Origin: Streptomyces flavofungini
GTDB lineage: Bacteria > Actinomycetota > Actinomycetes > Streptomycetales > Streptomycetaceae
NCBI RefSeq assembly: GCF_030388665.1
Contig: NZ_CP128846.1
Span: 7,204,501-7,268,500, forward strand
Direction: 5' to 3'
Length of the DNA: 64,000 nt
The number at the start of each line of letters is the position of its first letter. The first letter of the stretch is position 1. Position numbers and translations under genes: made by a program. This document shows, in pieces, positions 10,030 to 18,561 of the stretch. The notes below the pieces were generated by a model. The model was not told the origin of the DNA. It did no database searches and saw only the letters and a program-made list of their open reading frames with translations.

Positions 10030-11396
10030 CGTCCCTCGTACTCCTCGGAGATCTTCTCGGCGAGATCCTGGGACTTGTCCAGCGCCGACCCGACGGACTG
10101 GCGTCCGGCGATGGCCGCGCTGATCTCCTGGGAGACCCGGGTGCCGAGGTCGGTGAACTCGGGGATGCCGACGAACTGGATGCCCGGCGCGGGCCGGGGC
10201 TGCACCCCGGGGTCGCGCGGGCGCGCGTCGGCGATGGCGGCGCGCATGACGCCCTGGAAGGCGGCCGCCTCCTCGCGGTAGCGCGGGTTCTCGTACGTCG
10301 AGGACCGCTTGCCCGCGGGCACGTTGGACCAGCCGATCTTCTCGCCGACCAGCTCCTCGTACTCCTTGCCGGACGCCCAGGAGATGAACTTCCAGGCCTT
10401 GTCGGGGTTCCGCGAGGACTTCTGCAGGCCCCACGCCCAGGTGTAGAGCCAGCCGGAGCTCGCCGTCTTCTCCACCGGCGCGGCCACGTAGCCGATCTTG
10501 CCCTTGACCGGGGACTTGGCGGCCTCCAGGGAACCCGCCGCGGCCGTGGCGTCGTACCACATGGCGGTCTTGCCCTGGGTGAGGTTGTTCAGGCACTCCG
10601 CGTACCCGGACTGGGCCGCGCCGGACTCGCCGTGCTTGCGTACGAGGTCCACGTAGAAGCGGGTCGCCTTCTCGAACTCGGGGGAGTCGAGGCGCGCCTT
10701 CCAGTCCTTGTCGAACCAGGTGCCTCCGAAGGTGTTGACGACCGTCGTCAGCGGCGCCATCACCTCGCCCCAGCCGGGCAGGCCGCGCAGACAGATGCCC
10801 TTCATGCCCTTCTCGGCGCCGTCCACCTTCGCCGCGAGGTCCGCGACCTGCTGCCAGGTGGGCTTCTTCGGCATGCGCAGGCCCGCCTTCGCGAAGACGT
10901 CCTTGCGGTACATCAGGAACGACGACTCGCCGTAGAAGGGCTCTCCGTAGAGCTTGCCGTCCTCGCCGGTGAGGGACTGGCGCATCGGCGGCAGGATGTC
11001 GTCCTGGTCGAAGGCGCGGTCCTTGCGGGCGTACGGGCCGAGCTCGCGCAGCCAGCCGTTCTTGGCGTAGATCGGGATCTCGTAGTTGCTGAGCGTCGCC
11101 ACGTCGTACTGGCCCGCCTGGTTGGCGAAGTCCTGGCTGATCTTGTCGCGGACGTCGTTCTCGGGCAGCACGGTGAAGTTCACCTCGATGCCCGTCTCCT
11201 TGGTGAAGTGGGCGGCGGTGAGCTTCTGCAACTCCACCATCTGCGGGTTGTTCACCATCAGTACGTTGATGGAGTCGCCGCCGGAACCGGACCCGCCCGC
11301 CCCGGCCCAGCAGCCGGAGAGCAGCGGGGTGAGCAGCGTCCCTGCGGCGGTCGCGGCGAGCAGCCGCCGCGACCGCCATCGGCTCTGGGTTCGCAT
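10026..11396 (-). CDS. Extracellular sugar/polyol-binding lipoprotein of ABC importer
   Basis: A 456-aa family 1 solute-binding protein. The N-terminus is a Tat/Sec-like signal with twin arginines (RSRRLLAATAAG) and a lipobox LLSGC with Cys29, so it should be anchored as a lipoprotein. The mature part has the usual two-lobe layout, with an N-lobe INVLMVNNPQMVELQKL and a hinge segment MYRKDVFAKAG. The order binding protein, two permeases, zinc dehydrogenase and DeoR regulator resembles sorbitol/mannitol (SmoE-like) systems, so a polyol is the best guess. A good ribosome site AGGAG sits 6 bases before the ATG. Confidence 0.9.
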   Translation of the reverse strand: MRTQSRWRSRRLLAATAAGTLLTPLLSGCWAGAGGSGSGGDSINVLMVNNPQMVELQKLTAAHFTKETGIEVNFTVLPENDVRDKISQDFANQAGQYDVATLSNYEIPIYAKNGWLRELGPYARKDRAFDQDDILPPMRQSLTGEDGKLYGEPFYGESSFLMYRKDVFAKAGLRMPKKPTWQQVADLAAKVDGAEKGMKGICLRGLPGWGEVMAPLTTVVNTFGGTWFDKDWKARLDSPEFEKATRFYVDLVRKHGESGAAQSGYAECLNNLTQGKTAMWYDATAAAGSLEAAKSPVKGKIGYVAAPVEKTASSGWLYTWAWGLQKSSRNPDKAWKFISWASGKEYEELVGEKIGWSNVPAGKRSSTYENPRYREEAAAFQGVMRAAIADARPRDPGVQPRPAPGIQFVGIPEFTDLGTRVSQEISAAIAGRQSVGSALDKSQDLAEKISEEYEGR

Positions 11397-11414
11397 GAAT
11401 CGCTCCTGAACGAA

Positions 11415-11466
11415 GGGGAGAGGGGGGAGAGGGGAGGGAGGGGAGGGAGGGGAGGGAGGGAAGGGG
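11415..11466 (+). other. Dense G-run tract (potential G-quadruplex)
   Basis: About 50 bases on the plus strand consist of runs of 3-6 G separated by single A or AG, giving at least eight G-runs (GGGGAGAGGGGGGAGAGGGG and similar). It lies in the leader region of the binding-protein gene, about 20 bp upstream of its start, and after the DeoR gene. The G-rich strand is the template strand for the operon. Such tracts can fold into G-quadruplexes and impede polymerase. Confidence 0.75.
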
Positions 11467-11578
11467 CCAGCGGGGTGGTCCGGCGTTTTCGGGTGTGCGG
11501 TGCCGCACCGGCGGCCCTGTGTCCGCCGGTGCGCGGGAGCGGGAGATCAGTTGTCGGGCTGTGGCCCGGGGCGGGCGG

Positions 11579-12340
11579 TCAGGCGCGGATGACCTGCGGC
11601 CCGCGCAGGGAGTAGCGGTGCGCCTCGGAAGCGGGCAACTGCACGCTGGTGACGATGGACTCCAGGTCGCCCACGCTCGCGAACCGGCAGAAGCTCGCCG
11701 CCCCGAACTTGGTGTGCACGCCCGCGAACACGGTGCGCCGGGAGGCCCGCATGGCCTGCGCCTTCACCTCGCTGACCGCGGGGTCGGGGGTGGTCAGACC
11801 GTGTTCGCGGGAGATGCCGTTGGCGCCGATGTACGCCAGGTCGATCACGAAGCCCGCGAGCATCCGGGTCGTCCAGTGGTCGACGGTGGCGAGTGTCCCG
11901 GACCGGACCCGGCCGCCGAGCAGCAGGACGGTCACGTGCTCGGACGCGGCGAGCGCGCCCGCCGTCGAGAGCGAGGCGGTGATCACGGTCAGCGGGCGGT
12001 TCTTGGGCAGCGCCTCGGCGATGAGCTGCGGGGTGAAGCCCTCGTCGATGAAGACGGTCTCGGCGTCGCCGAGCTGCGCGGCCGCCGCGGCCGCGATCCG
12101 CCGCTTCTCGGGCACGTGCATGGTCGTACGGAAGGCGAGGGTCGTCTCGAAGCCGGCGCTCTCCACCGGGTAGGCACCGCCGTGGGTGCGGCGGACCAGG
12201 CCGTGGTCCTCCAGGGCGCGCAGATCGCGGCGCACGGTCTCCTTGGCGACGCCGAGCTCGGCCGCGAGCACGGACACGTCGACGGATCCGGAGCGGCGTG
12301 CCGCGCGCACGATCTGCCGCTGACGTTCCTCCGCCGACAT
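11579..12340 (-). CDS. DeoR/GlpR-family sugar-responsive repressor
   Basis: A 253-aa regulator. The N-terminal winged helix-turn-helix reads VSVLAAELGVAKETVRRDLR, then RRTHGGA, the family signature. The C-terminal half is the DeoR sensor domain, with IDEGFTPQLIAEAL and a GGRVRSGTLATV-type phosphosugar-binding loop. The ATG at 12340 is preferred over a GTG three codons upstream because GAGG sits 8 bases before the ATG. It lies directly upstream of the ABC importer on the same strand, and probably represses that operon until a phosphorylated sugar or polyol is present (inference). Confidence 0.9.
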   Translation of the reverse strand: MSAEERQRQIVRAARRSGSVDVSVLAAELGVAKETVRRDLRALEDHGLVRRTHGGAYPVESAGFETTLAFRTTMHVPEKRRIAAAAAAQLGDAETVFIDEGFTPQLIAEALPKNRPLTVITASLSTAGALAASEHVTVLLLGGRVRSGTLATVDHWTTRMLAGFVIDLAYIGANGISREHGLTTPDPAVSEVKAQAMRASRRTVFAGVHTKFGAASFCRFASVGDLESIVTSVQLPASEAHRYSLRGPQVIRA

Positions 12341-12682
12341 GGGTGCCACCTCTTCCCACAGACTCCACTGCGATGTTCTGCCCGTTCGGGCCCTGTGGGG
12401 AAGTTCTACAGCGGGGGGAAGTCGGTGACCAGGCGCGCAACGACCAGGATGATGCCCGAATCCGCCCGTTCACCCGGGCGATGTCCTGCGCGGCAAGGCG
12501 ATCATGTGCCCGTTGATCGGCTCACGGTGCCCGTTTCCCGCCCGTTTCGCGTGCGGGCGGAGGGCGGGGCGAGGCCGGACGGCTGGAAATGAACGCTCGG
12601 AAAGGGACGGCCGTGGGCCTGCCGTCGGCCGGGACCGCCCGGGGCGGGACCGGGGCGGGGCGGCGGCTGGCCCACGGCCGCG
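12341..12682. other. 342-bp intergenic region upstream of the DeoR gene
   Basis: No convincing gene lies here. It should hold the promoter of the DeoR gene near 12350-12450, where an AT-richer stretch contains TTCTACAGCG. At the far end is the terminator hairpin of the secreted hydrolase gene (12608-12680). Confidence 0.6.
12608..12680 (-). terminator. Terminator hairpin after the secreted hydrolase
   Basis: CGGCCGTGGGCC (12608-12619) is perfectly complementary to GGCCCACGGCCG (12669-12680). The intervening 49 bases are themselves GC-rich and can fold. The inner arm ends 3 bp from the stop codon of the hydrolase gene (12683), so the structure is best read as its terminator. Confidence 0.65.
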
Positions 12683-13876
12683 TCAGGGCCGGTGGAAGCC
12701 GACCTCGGGGTGGGCGGGCGTCGGCCCGTCGAGCAGCGGCTGCCCGGTCCCGCGCAGGTGCCGGTCGTAGAACGCGGCGACGTAGGCGCGGGTGATCTGC
12801 TCGGACCGCCGCCCCGAGAGCGGCACCGCCGGGTCGTGCTCGCCGAGCCGGCCGAGGACGACCGGTGTGTCGGTGAACGTGAAGTGCCCGGCCCCGGTGA
12901 CCGTCAGCCAGCGCTTCCAGCCCTTCAGGCGCGGCCAGGCGGCGCCCCAGTCGTAGGGGTCGCCGGCCTGGACCGTGGTCGTGGTGCCGAGCAGCAGGAA
13001 GGGCCGGGCCACGCCGGCGGGCGTGGTGTGGAAGCCGCCGTCCATGTTCACGCCCGCGCGCACCCGCGGGTCGGTGTCCATCAGGGCGGCCGTGGCGGCG
13101 CCGCCGATGGAGTGTCCGCCCATCCCGATCCTGCGGGCGTCGATCATCCCGGAGTGCCGCCAGGTGGCCTTGCCCGACCTGCCGCCGACGAGCCGGTCCA
13201 GGACGTACGACAGGTCCTCGGCCCGGCCCGCGGTGATCCGCGGACCCGAGTCGCCCCCGCCGTCCACGCAGCCGACGCAGGGCGGCACGCGCCCGCCGTC
13301 GAACTCCGCTCCGGCCGCCTCGTGGGCGTGGTCGACCGTCGCGACCACGTACCCCCGGCTCGCCAGGTCCTCGGCGAGGTGCGTCAGCGTCGAGCGCGGC
13401 GCGGTGAAGCCGGGGGAGAGCACGACCAGCGGGAACCTGCCCCGCGCGGGATGTGCCCCGGTGCGGGCGTGGGTGCGCGTGGAGCCGTAGTCGGCGGCGG
13501 AGACGCGCCCGTCGAGCTCGTTGTACGCGAGCAGTTCCTGGGCCGCCTTCTCGGAGGTGTACGCGGTGGGCCGCCCGCCCGTGCCGCGCGCCGGGTAGTA
13601 CAGCGACAGCATCAGCTCCCGCGCCTCGGTCGGCACCCAGGGGTCCTTGCGGCTCTCGTCGACCAGGTGCAGGGTGTCGCGGCCGACGGTGAACCGGCCG
13701 GTGGGGCGCGGGAGTTCGGGCCGGGTCGTGGGCGCATCGGCGGCGACGGAGGCGGGCGCGGTGTCGGTGGCGGGTGCGGCCTGGGCGCTCGCCGTGGCCG
13801 CGAGGGGCACGGCGAGCGCCAGCGCGAGCACGGTGGCGACGGCGCGCCCGCGCGGGGTGTTCAGGGTGCGAGTCAT
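12683..13876 (-). CDS. Secreted alpha/beta hydrolase, PAF-acetylhydrolase/lipase-like
   Basis: A 397-aa secreted hydrolase. A Sec signal peptide (about 1-33, AVATVLALALAVPLAATASA) ends near the Ala-rich AQAAPA. The nucleophile elbow is GHSIGG with Ser256, and His331 in GAGHFTF is the likely catalytic histidine. An early strand PLVVLSPGFTAPRSTL supplies the oxyanion region. Overall it resembles the platelet-activating-factor acetylhydrolase and cutinase/lipase families, so an extracellular ester is the likely substrate. The CVGC pair (200-203) may form a disulfide. It is a monocistronic gene. Confidence 0.85.
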   Translation of the reverse strand: MTRTLNTPRGRAVATVLALALAVPLAATASAQAAPATDTAPASVAADAPTTRPELPRPTGRFTVGRDTLHLVDESRKDPWVPTEARELMLSLYYPARGTGGRPTAYTSEKAAQELLAYNELDGRVSAADYGSTRTHARTGAHPARGRFPLVVLSPGFTAPRSTLTHLAEDLASRGYVVATVDHAHEAAGAEFDGGRVPPCVGCVDGGGDSGPRITAGRAEDLSYVLDRLVGGRSGKATWRHSGMIDARRIGMGGHSIGGAATAALMDTDPRVRAGVNMDGGFHTTPAGVARPFLLLGTTTTVQAGDPYDWGAAWPRLKGWKRWLTVTGAGHFTFTDTPVVLGRLGEHDPAVPLSGRRSEQITRAYVAAFYDRHLRGTGQPLLDGPTPAHPEVGFHRP

Positions 13877-13976
13877 GACAACTCACGCTAGCCAGCGGCG
13901 TGTTGTCGCACGTCGCCCCGCGGGCTGACCCGTACCGGACCGCAGGCGTACGGAACCGTCAGCTCCAAGGACGACC

Positions 13977-14786
13977 TCAATACGGCCACACTGGCGGGTT
14001 CGTGCAGAAGTGGCCGCCCAGGTGCGCGTGGTCGGGGTTGGCGGGGTCGAGCTCGCCGTGCTCGGCGATCAGCTTCTCCGCGTACTGCTCGGAGTCGTCC
14101 TGCGGCTCGTACCCGAGCGCCCGCGCGGGCCCGAGGTCCCACCACAGGCGGGTGTTGGCCGACGAGCCGTACACGACGGTGTGCTTGACGTGCGGCGCGG
14201 TCAGCGCCGCGTGGAAAAGGCGGGCGCCGTCGCCGGGCGACATCCACACCGACAGCATCCGGACGTTCGCGGGCTCCAGGAAGCAGGAACCGATCCGCAC
14301 GGACACCGTCTCGATGCCGTGCTTGTCCCAGTAGAACTGCGCCAGGTCCTCGCCGAAGGACTTCGAGAGGCCGTAGAAGGTGTCGGGCCTGCGCGGGGTG
14401 TCGACGGGGATCAGCGGGTCGTCGCCGACGGGGCGCGGGGTGAAGCCCACCGCGTGGTTGGAGGAGGCGAAGACGACCCGCGGGACGCCCTCCTCGCGCA
14501 CGGCCTCGTAGAGGTTGTGCACGCCTTCGATGTTCGCCTTGAGGATCTTGTCGAAGGTGGACTCCAGGGAGATCCCGGCGAGGTGCAGGACGGCGTCGAC
14601 GCCGCGCACCGCCTCGCGCAGGGCCGCCCGGTCGGCGAGGTCCACCGTGAGGGCGTCGGGCTCGCCGTCGACGGGACGCAGGTCGAGCAGCCTCAGGTCG
14701 TATCCGTACGCGGGCAGGAGCCCCCGCATCAGGGTGCCGAGGCCACCGGCGGCGCCGGTCAGCAGGACGGTGCGGGGAGCGGGCAT
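13977..14786 (-). CDS. udh: Uronate dehydrogenase (NAD-dependent)
   Basis: A 269-aa short-chain epimerase/dehydratase-type protein. It oxidises D-glucuronate or D-galacturonate to the aldaro-lactone with NAD (EC 1.1.1.203). Features: NAD loop GAAGGLG (11-17), Asp at the end of beta2 in RLLDLRP, HLAGIS, the FASSNHAVGF signature of Udh proteins, catalytic Tyr138 and Lys142 in YGLSK, and RIGSCFLEP. These match the known Agrobacterium and Streptomyces Udh enzymes closely from memory. The ATG at 14786 is chosen because AGGAG sits 8 bases upstream; an in-frame longer start lacks support. It is divergent from kdgD, which acts two steps later. Confidence 0.9.
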   Translation of the reverse strand: MPAPRTVLLTGAAGGLGTLMRGLLPAYGYDLRLLDLRPVDGEPDALTVDLADRAALREAVRGVDAVLHLAGISLESTFDKILKANIEGVHNLYEAVREEGVPRVVFASSNHAVGFTPRPVGDDPLIPVDTPRRPDTFYGLSKSFGEDLAQFYWDKHGIETVSVRIGSCFLEPANVRMLSVWMSPGDGARLFHAALTAPHVKHTVVYGSSANTRLWWDLGPARALGYEPQDDSEQYAEKLIAEHGELDPANPDHAHLGGHFCTNPPVWPY

Positions 14787-14808
14787 GCGGTGATCTCCTC
14801 GTACGCGT

Positions 14809-14829
14809 TCATGTATGAGATTCACATTC
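14809..14829. promoter_or_regulatory. Candidate operator of udh (copy 1 of a shared motif)
   Basis: The near-palindrome TCATGTATGA (14809-14818) runs into GATTCACATTC (14819-14829). It lies 23-43 bp before the udh start. The minus-strand reading, GAATGTGAATCTCATACATG, matches the site in front of kdgD (GGATGTGAATCATAAACGTG) and the palindrome in front of the DapA/IlvD pair (TCATATATGAGA). A common regulator is inferred. Confidence 0.6.
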
Positions 14830-14960
14830 GTGGACACGCTAGGGAGCGTGGCGTGCGACGTCAAGTGGGGCGCGGAGTCCGTGAATCCGGTCCTGAGTTG
14901 CGGGTTCGCGCGCTTGACCGGCCCGGCTTCGCGGCTTAGCGTGGGCGCGTTCAGGGATAT

Positions 14961-14980
14961 GGATGTGAATCATAAACGTG
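14961..14980. promoter_or_regulatory. Candidate operator of kdgD (copy 2 of the shared motif)
   Basis: GGATGTGAATCATAAACGTG lies 19-38 bp before the kdgD start. Its ATGTGAATC nonamer is an exact inverted copy of the one in the udh operator about 140 bp away, so the divergent genes are flanked by mirror-image half-sites. The GTG that ends this stretch opens the frame but lacks a ribosome site. Confidence 0.55.
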
Positions 14981-14998
14981 TACGCTAAGGGAGAGCCC

Positions 14999-15940
14999 GT
15001 GACGTCAGCCCCCCTCGCCGCCAGGCTCCGCGTTCCCAGCGGGCCGCTGTTCTTCCCGGTCACGCCGTACGCGGCCGACGGCTCCGTCGACATCGAGGCC
15101 TTCCGCACGCATGTGCGCGGGGGCGTGGAGGCGGGCGCCGCCGCGGTGTTCGCGTGCTGCGGCACGGGTGAGTTCCACGCGCTCACCCCCGAGGAGTTCC
15201 AGCTGCTCGTCACGGCCGCCGTCGAGGAGACCGCGGGCCGCGTCCCGGTGGTCGCGGGCGCCGGGTACGGCACCGCGCTCGCCGTCAGGTACGCGCGCAT
15301 CGCCGAGGCGGCGGGCGCCGACGGGCTCCTCGCCATGCCGCCGTACCTGGTGGTCGCCGCCCAGGAGGGCCTGCTGCGGCACTACACCGAACTGGCCGCC
15401 GCCACCTCCCTGGACGTCATCGTCTACCAGCGCGACAACGCCGTCTTCACCCCCGAGACGGTCGTCGAGTTCGCCCGCGCGGACGGCATCATCGGCTTCA
15501 AGGACGGCCTCGGGGACCTCGACCTGATGCAGCGCGTCGTCAGCGCCGTGCGCGCCGAGGCCCCCGGCGACTTCCTCTACTTCAACGGCCTGCCCACCGC
15601 CGAGCTGACCGGCCTCGCCTACCGCGGCATCGGCGTCAGCCTCTACTCCTCGGCCGTCTTCTGCTTCGCGCCCGACCTCGCGCTCGCCTTCCACAAGGCC
15701 CTGAACTCCGGCGACGACGAGACCGCGGAGCGCCTCATCGACGGCTTCTACCGGCCCTTCGTCGAACTGCGCAAGGAGGGCCGCGGCTACGCGGTCTCCC
15801 TCGTCAAGGCCGGGGTCCGCCTCGCCGGGCTCGACGTCGGCGGGGTGCGCCCGCCGCTGCACGAGCCCTCCGACGAGCACGTCAAGCGGCTCGCCGAACT
15901 CGTCGAGCGCGGCCGGGCACTGCTGCGGGAGGGCACGTGA
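14999..15940 (+). CDS. kdgD: 5-dehydro-4-deoxyglucarate dehydratase
   Basis: A 313-aa DapA-superfamily enzyme. It converts 5-keto-4-deoxy-D-glucarate to 2,5-dioxopentanoate (alpha-ketoglutarate semialdehyde), CO2 and water (EC 4.2.1.41). Signatures: FACCGTGEFHALTPEE, the substrate tyrosine Tyr143 in VYQRDN, and the Schiff-base Lys168 in IIGFKDG, which is the KdgD form of the motif. The GTG at 14999 is preferred because AAGGGAG lies 5 bases upstream, dropping seven upstream codons. The stop overlaps the next gene (GTGA). It belongs to the oxidative uronate pathway with the divergent udh. Confidence 0.92.
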   Translation: MTSAPLAARLRVPSGPLFFPVTPYAADGSVDIEAFRTHVRGGVEAGAAAVFACCGTGEFHALTPEEFQLLVTAAVEETAGRVPVVAGAGYGTALAVRYARIAEAAGADGLLAMPPYLVVAAQEGLLRHYTELAAATSLDVIVYQRDNAVFTPETVVEFARADGIIGFKDGLGDLDLMQRVVSAVRAEAPGDFLYFNGLPTAELTGLAYRGIGVSLYSSAVFCFAPDLALAFHKALNSGDDETAERLIDGFYRPFVELRKEGRGYAVSLVKAGVRLAGLDVGGVRPPLHEPSDEHVKRLAELVERGRALLREGT

Positions 15941-17103
15941 GAGCGTCCGCGTTCCTCTACCCCTGGGACGTCGTCGGCGACCCGCGGGCCGCCGCGCGGA
16001 TCGCGGACCTCGGCGTCGCACAGGTCACCCTCGCCGCCGCCTACCACTCCACCCGCGCCCTCACCCCCCGCCACCCCCGCCACCGCGTCGTCACCGCCGA
16101 GCACGCCGCGGTCCTGTACGAGCCGGACGACCGCTGGGCGGCCCGCGCCCTGCGCCCCCGCCCGGCCGGAGCCTGGGCCCCGGGCGACACCTACCAGGAG
16201 GCCGCCGACGCGCTGGCCGCCGCCGGGCTGGACGTGCACACCTGGGTGGTCCTCGCGCACAACTCCCGTCTGGGCGCCGAGCACCCGGACACCTCCGTCG
16301 TGAACGCCTACGGCGACCGCTACCCGTGGGCGCCCTGTATCGCGCAGCCCGCCACCCGCGCCTACCTGGTCGACCTCGCCGCGGAAGCCGCCACGAGGCC
16401 CTGCGCGGGCGGCACCGAACTGGAGTCGTGCGGCTGGTACGGCCTCGCGCACCTGCACGCCCACGACAAGATCGCGGGCGTGGGCCTCGGCGAGGCCGGG
16501 CAGTACCTGATGTCGCTGTGCTTCTGCGGGGGCTGCCGCGCCGGGTACGCCGGGCACGGCCACGACCCCGACGAACTGGCCGCCGCCGTGCGCCTCGCCC
16601 TGGAGCCGGTGTGGCGGGGCGCGGCCACCGACCCCGGCTGGACCGGCGTGGAGAAGCTCCTCGGCGCCGAGGCGGCGGCGGTCACCCGGGCCTGGCGCGA
16701 GGGGTGCGCCCGCGCGCTCCAGGAGGCGGCGGTCGGCGCGGTGCGCGCGGCGGCTCCCGACGGCTTCCGGGTGCTGCTGCACGCCGACCCGGTGGCCCAC
16801 CACTGCGGGGCCAACGCCGGAGTCGACCCGCGGCACGTCCTGTCCGTCGCCGACGGCGTGGTCGTGCCCTGCGCCTCCGGCCCCGGCCTGCTCGCGCCGT
16901 TCGCCGCGCACGCCGGTCCCGACACCGTCCTCGCGGCCAACCTCACGGTCGTGGCGGGCATGGGCGGCAGCCCCGCCACACTCACCGCCGACGCCCGCGC
17001 CGCGGCCCGCCACGGCGCCACTGAACTGCGGCTTTACCACGCCGGGTTGGCATCGGACGACGATCTGGCGCTGGTCGGGGCGGCCCTGTCGCAGATCGAC
17101 TGA
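15937..17103 (+). CDS. Uncharacterised protein translationally coupled to kdgD, possible TIM-barrel enzyme
   Basis: A 388-aa soluble protein I cannot assign to a known family. Its GTG start overlaps the kdgD stop by the GTGA arrangement. Visible motifs: NAYGDRYPWAPC (C134), ELESCGWYGLAHLHAHDK (C165), SLCFCGGC (C195, C197, C200), and LHADPVAHHCGANAG. Alternating hydrophobic strands and helices with Trp, Glu and His at strand ends suggest a TIM barrel. The CxCxxC block recalls predicted glycoside-hydrolase-like families in which a CxC-C cluster follows a barrel strand. There is no signal peptide. Given the coupling, an intracellular role on uronides or aldarates is plausible, for example releasing free uronate or acting on a pathway lactone. 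This is inference only. Confidence 0.8.
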   Translation: MRASAFLYPWDVVGDPRAAARIADLGVAQVTLAAAYHSTRALTPRHPRHRVVTAEHAAVLYEPDDRWAARALRPRPAGAWAPGDTYQEAADALAAAGLDVHTWVVLAHNSRLGAEHPDTSVVNAYGDRYPWAPCIAQPATRAYLVDLAAEAATRPCAGGTELESCGWYGLAHLHAHDKIAGVGLGEAGQYLMSLCFCGGCRAGYAGHGHDPDELAAAVRLALEPVWRGAATDPGWTGVEKLLGAEAAAVTRAWREGCARALQEAAVGAVRAAAPDGFRVLLHADPVAHHCGANAGVDPRHVLSVADGVVVPCASGPGLLAPFAAHAGPDTVLAANLTVVAGMGGSPATLTADARAAARHGATELRLYHAGLASDDDLALVGAALSQID

Positions 17104-17205
17104 CAACGGCTACGATCCGCGCACCACACGCCGCGAACAGGCGAGAACAGGGTGAACCCACCCGCTCGCCCCGCGGCGGGACTCATCGTCAGACGAGGAG
17201 ACAAG

Positions 17206-18561
17206 GTGCGCAACAAGGGGATATCCGCGCTGGTCTGTGCCGGCCTCACGGCGGGCGCGGCGGTGCTCGCGACCACGGCGCCCGCGGCCGCGCAGACCGC
17301 GCAGACCGGCCCCCGCCCCACCGGCACGGCCGACATCCGCGAACAGCTCGAGAACATCCCGGGCATGACGGTCGTCTCCGTCACGGAGAAGGAGGGCCAC
17401 CCCCTCTACTCCCTGACGTACCGCCAGCCCGTCGACCACCACCGCCCCACAGCCTCCGGGACCTTCACCCAGCGCCTGACTCTCTGGCACAAGGCCACCG
17501 ACAAGCCGACCGTCCTCTACACCGGCGGCTACACCCTCGCCTCCGGCACCACCGCCCTCACCAAGCTGATCGACGCCAACCAGGTCAGCCTGGAGCACCG
17601 CTACTTCGAGCAGTCCCGCCCCGCCGGCGCCGCGGGCAAGGACTGGTCCAAGATGACCGTCCAGCAGGAGGCGGCCGACGAGCATCGCATCACCAAGGCC
17701 CTGCGCACCGTCGAGAAGGGCAAGTGGCTCGGCACGGGCGCCAGCAAGGGCGGCATGACCGCCACGTACCACGAGCGCTTCTACCCGGGCGACCTGGACG
17801 CCGTCGTCGCCTTCGTGGCCCCCAACGACGCGAACAACAAGGACGACAGCACCTACGAGCGCTTCTTCAGGACCGTCGGCACCAAGGAGTGCCGCACCGC
17901 CCTGAACGCCGTGCAGCGCGAGATGCTGGTGCGCCGCGACGCGCTCCTGCCCAAGTTCGAGGCGGACGCCAAGGCCAACGGCCAGACCTTCCACGAGACG
18001 CTCGGCACCACCGACCGGGCGTACGAGTTCGCCGTCCTCGACCAGGTGTGGAACTTCTGGCAGTCCGGCACCGCCGCCGACTGCCCGACCGTGCCCGACG
18101 CGAAGAAGGCCAGTGACGACGAGCTCTACGACTGGTCGAAGAAGCACGGCCTGAGCGTCTACCACGACGCCGAGCTCGGCGAGAACGGCACCGGCCCCTA
18201 CTACCGCCAGGCCGCCACCCAACTCGGCTGGGCCGACCTGAAGTTCAAGCACCTCAAGGACGTGCGCCACTACCCGGACATCTACCAGCCGAACTCGGTG
18301 CTCCCGCCCGCCATGCGCGGCTCGTACGACAACAGCACCATCGCCGACGTCGACCGCTGGGTGAAGACCCGCGGGCAGCGGATGATGTTCGTCTACGGCG
18401 AGAACGACCCGTGGAGCGCGGAGCGGTTCACGCCGAGCCACCGCGACTCGTACCTGTACGAGGTGCCGGGCGCCAACCACGGCGCGAGCATCGCGAAGCT
18501 GCCCGAGCCGCAGCAGTCGCGGGCCGTCGCCACCATCAAGCGCTGGGCCGGCGTGCGGTAG
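17206..18561 (+). CDS. Secreted S37-family tripeptidyl/prolyl aminopeptidase
   Basis: A 451-aa exported serine peptidase of the Streptomyces S37 (PS-10) type. The signal peptide is about residues 1-29 (ISALVCAGLTAGAAVLATTAPAAA). The nucleophile is Ser180 in GTGASKGGMTATYHERFYP, the S37 signature. The C-terminal part has FVYGENDPW, with a probable catalytic Asp, and GANHGAS, with the catalytic His. The start at 17206 (GTG) has GAGGAG 5 bases upstream, so the 18-codon upstream extension is rejected. It releases N-terminal peptides from extracellular proteins during growth on protein. The last 26 bp overlap the 3' end of the convergent MFS gene. Confidence 0.9.
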   Translation: MRNKGISALVCAGLTAGAAVLATTAPAAAQTAQTGPRPTGTADIREQLENIPGMTVVSVTEKEGHPLYSLTYRQPVDHHRPTASGTFTQRLTLWHKATDKPTVLYTGGYTLASGTTALTKLIDANQVSLEHRYFEQSRPAGAAGKDWSKMTVQQEAADEHRITKALRTVEKGKWLGTGASKGGMTATYHERFYPGDLDAVVAFVAPNDANNKDDSTYERFFRTVGTKECRTALNAVQREMLVRRDALLPKFEADAKANGQTFHETLGTTDRAYEFAVLDQVWNFWQSGTAADCPTVPDAKKASDDELYDWSKKHGLSVYHDAELGENGTGPYYRQAATQLGWADLKFKHLKDVRHYPDIYQPNSVLPPAMRGSYDNSTIADVDRWVKTRGQRMMFVYGENDPWSAERFTPSHRDSYLYEVPGANHGASIAKLPEPQQSRAVATIKRWAGVR

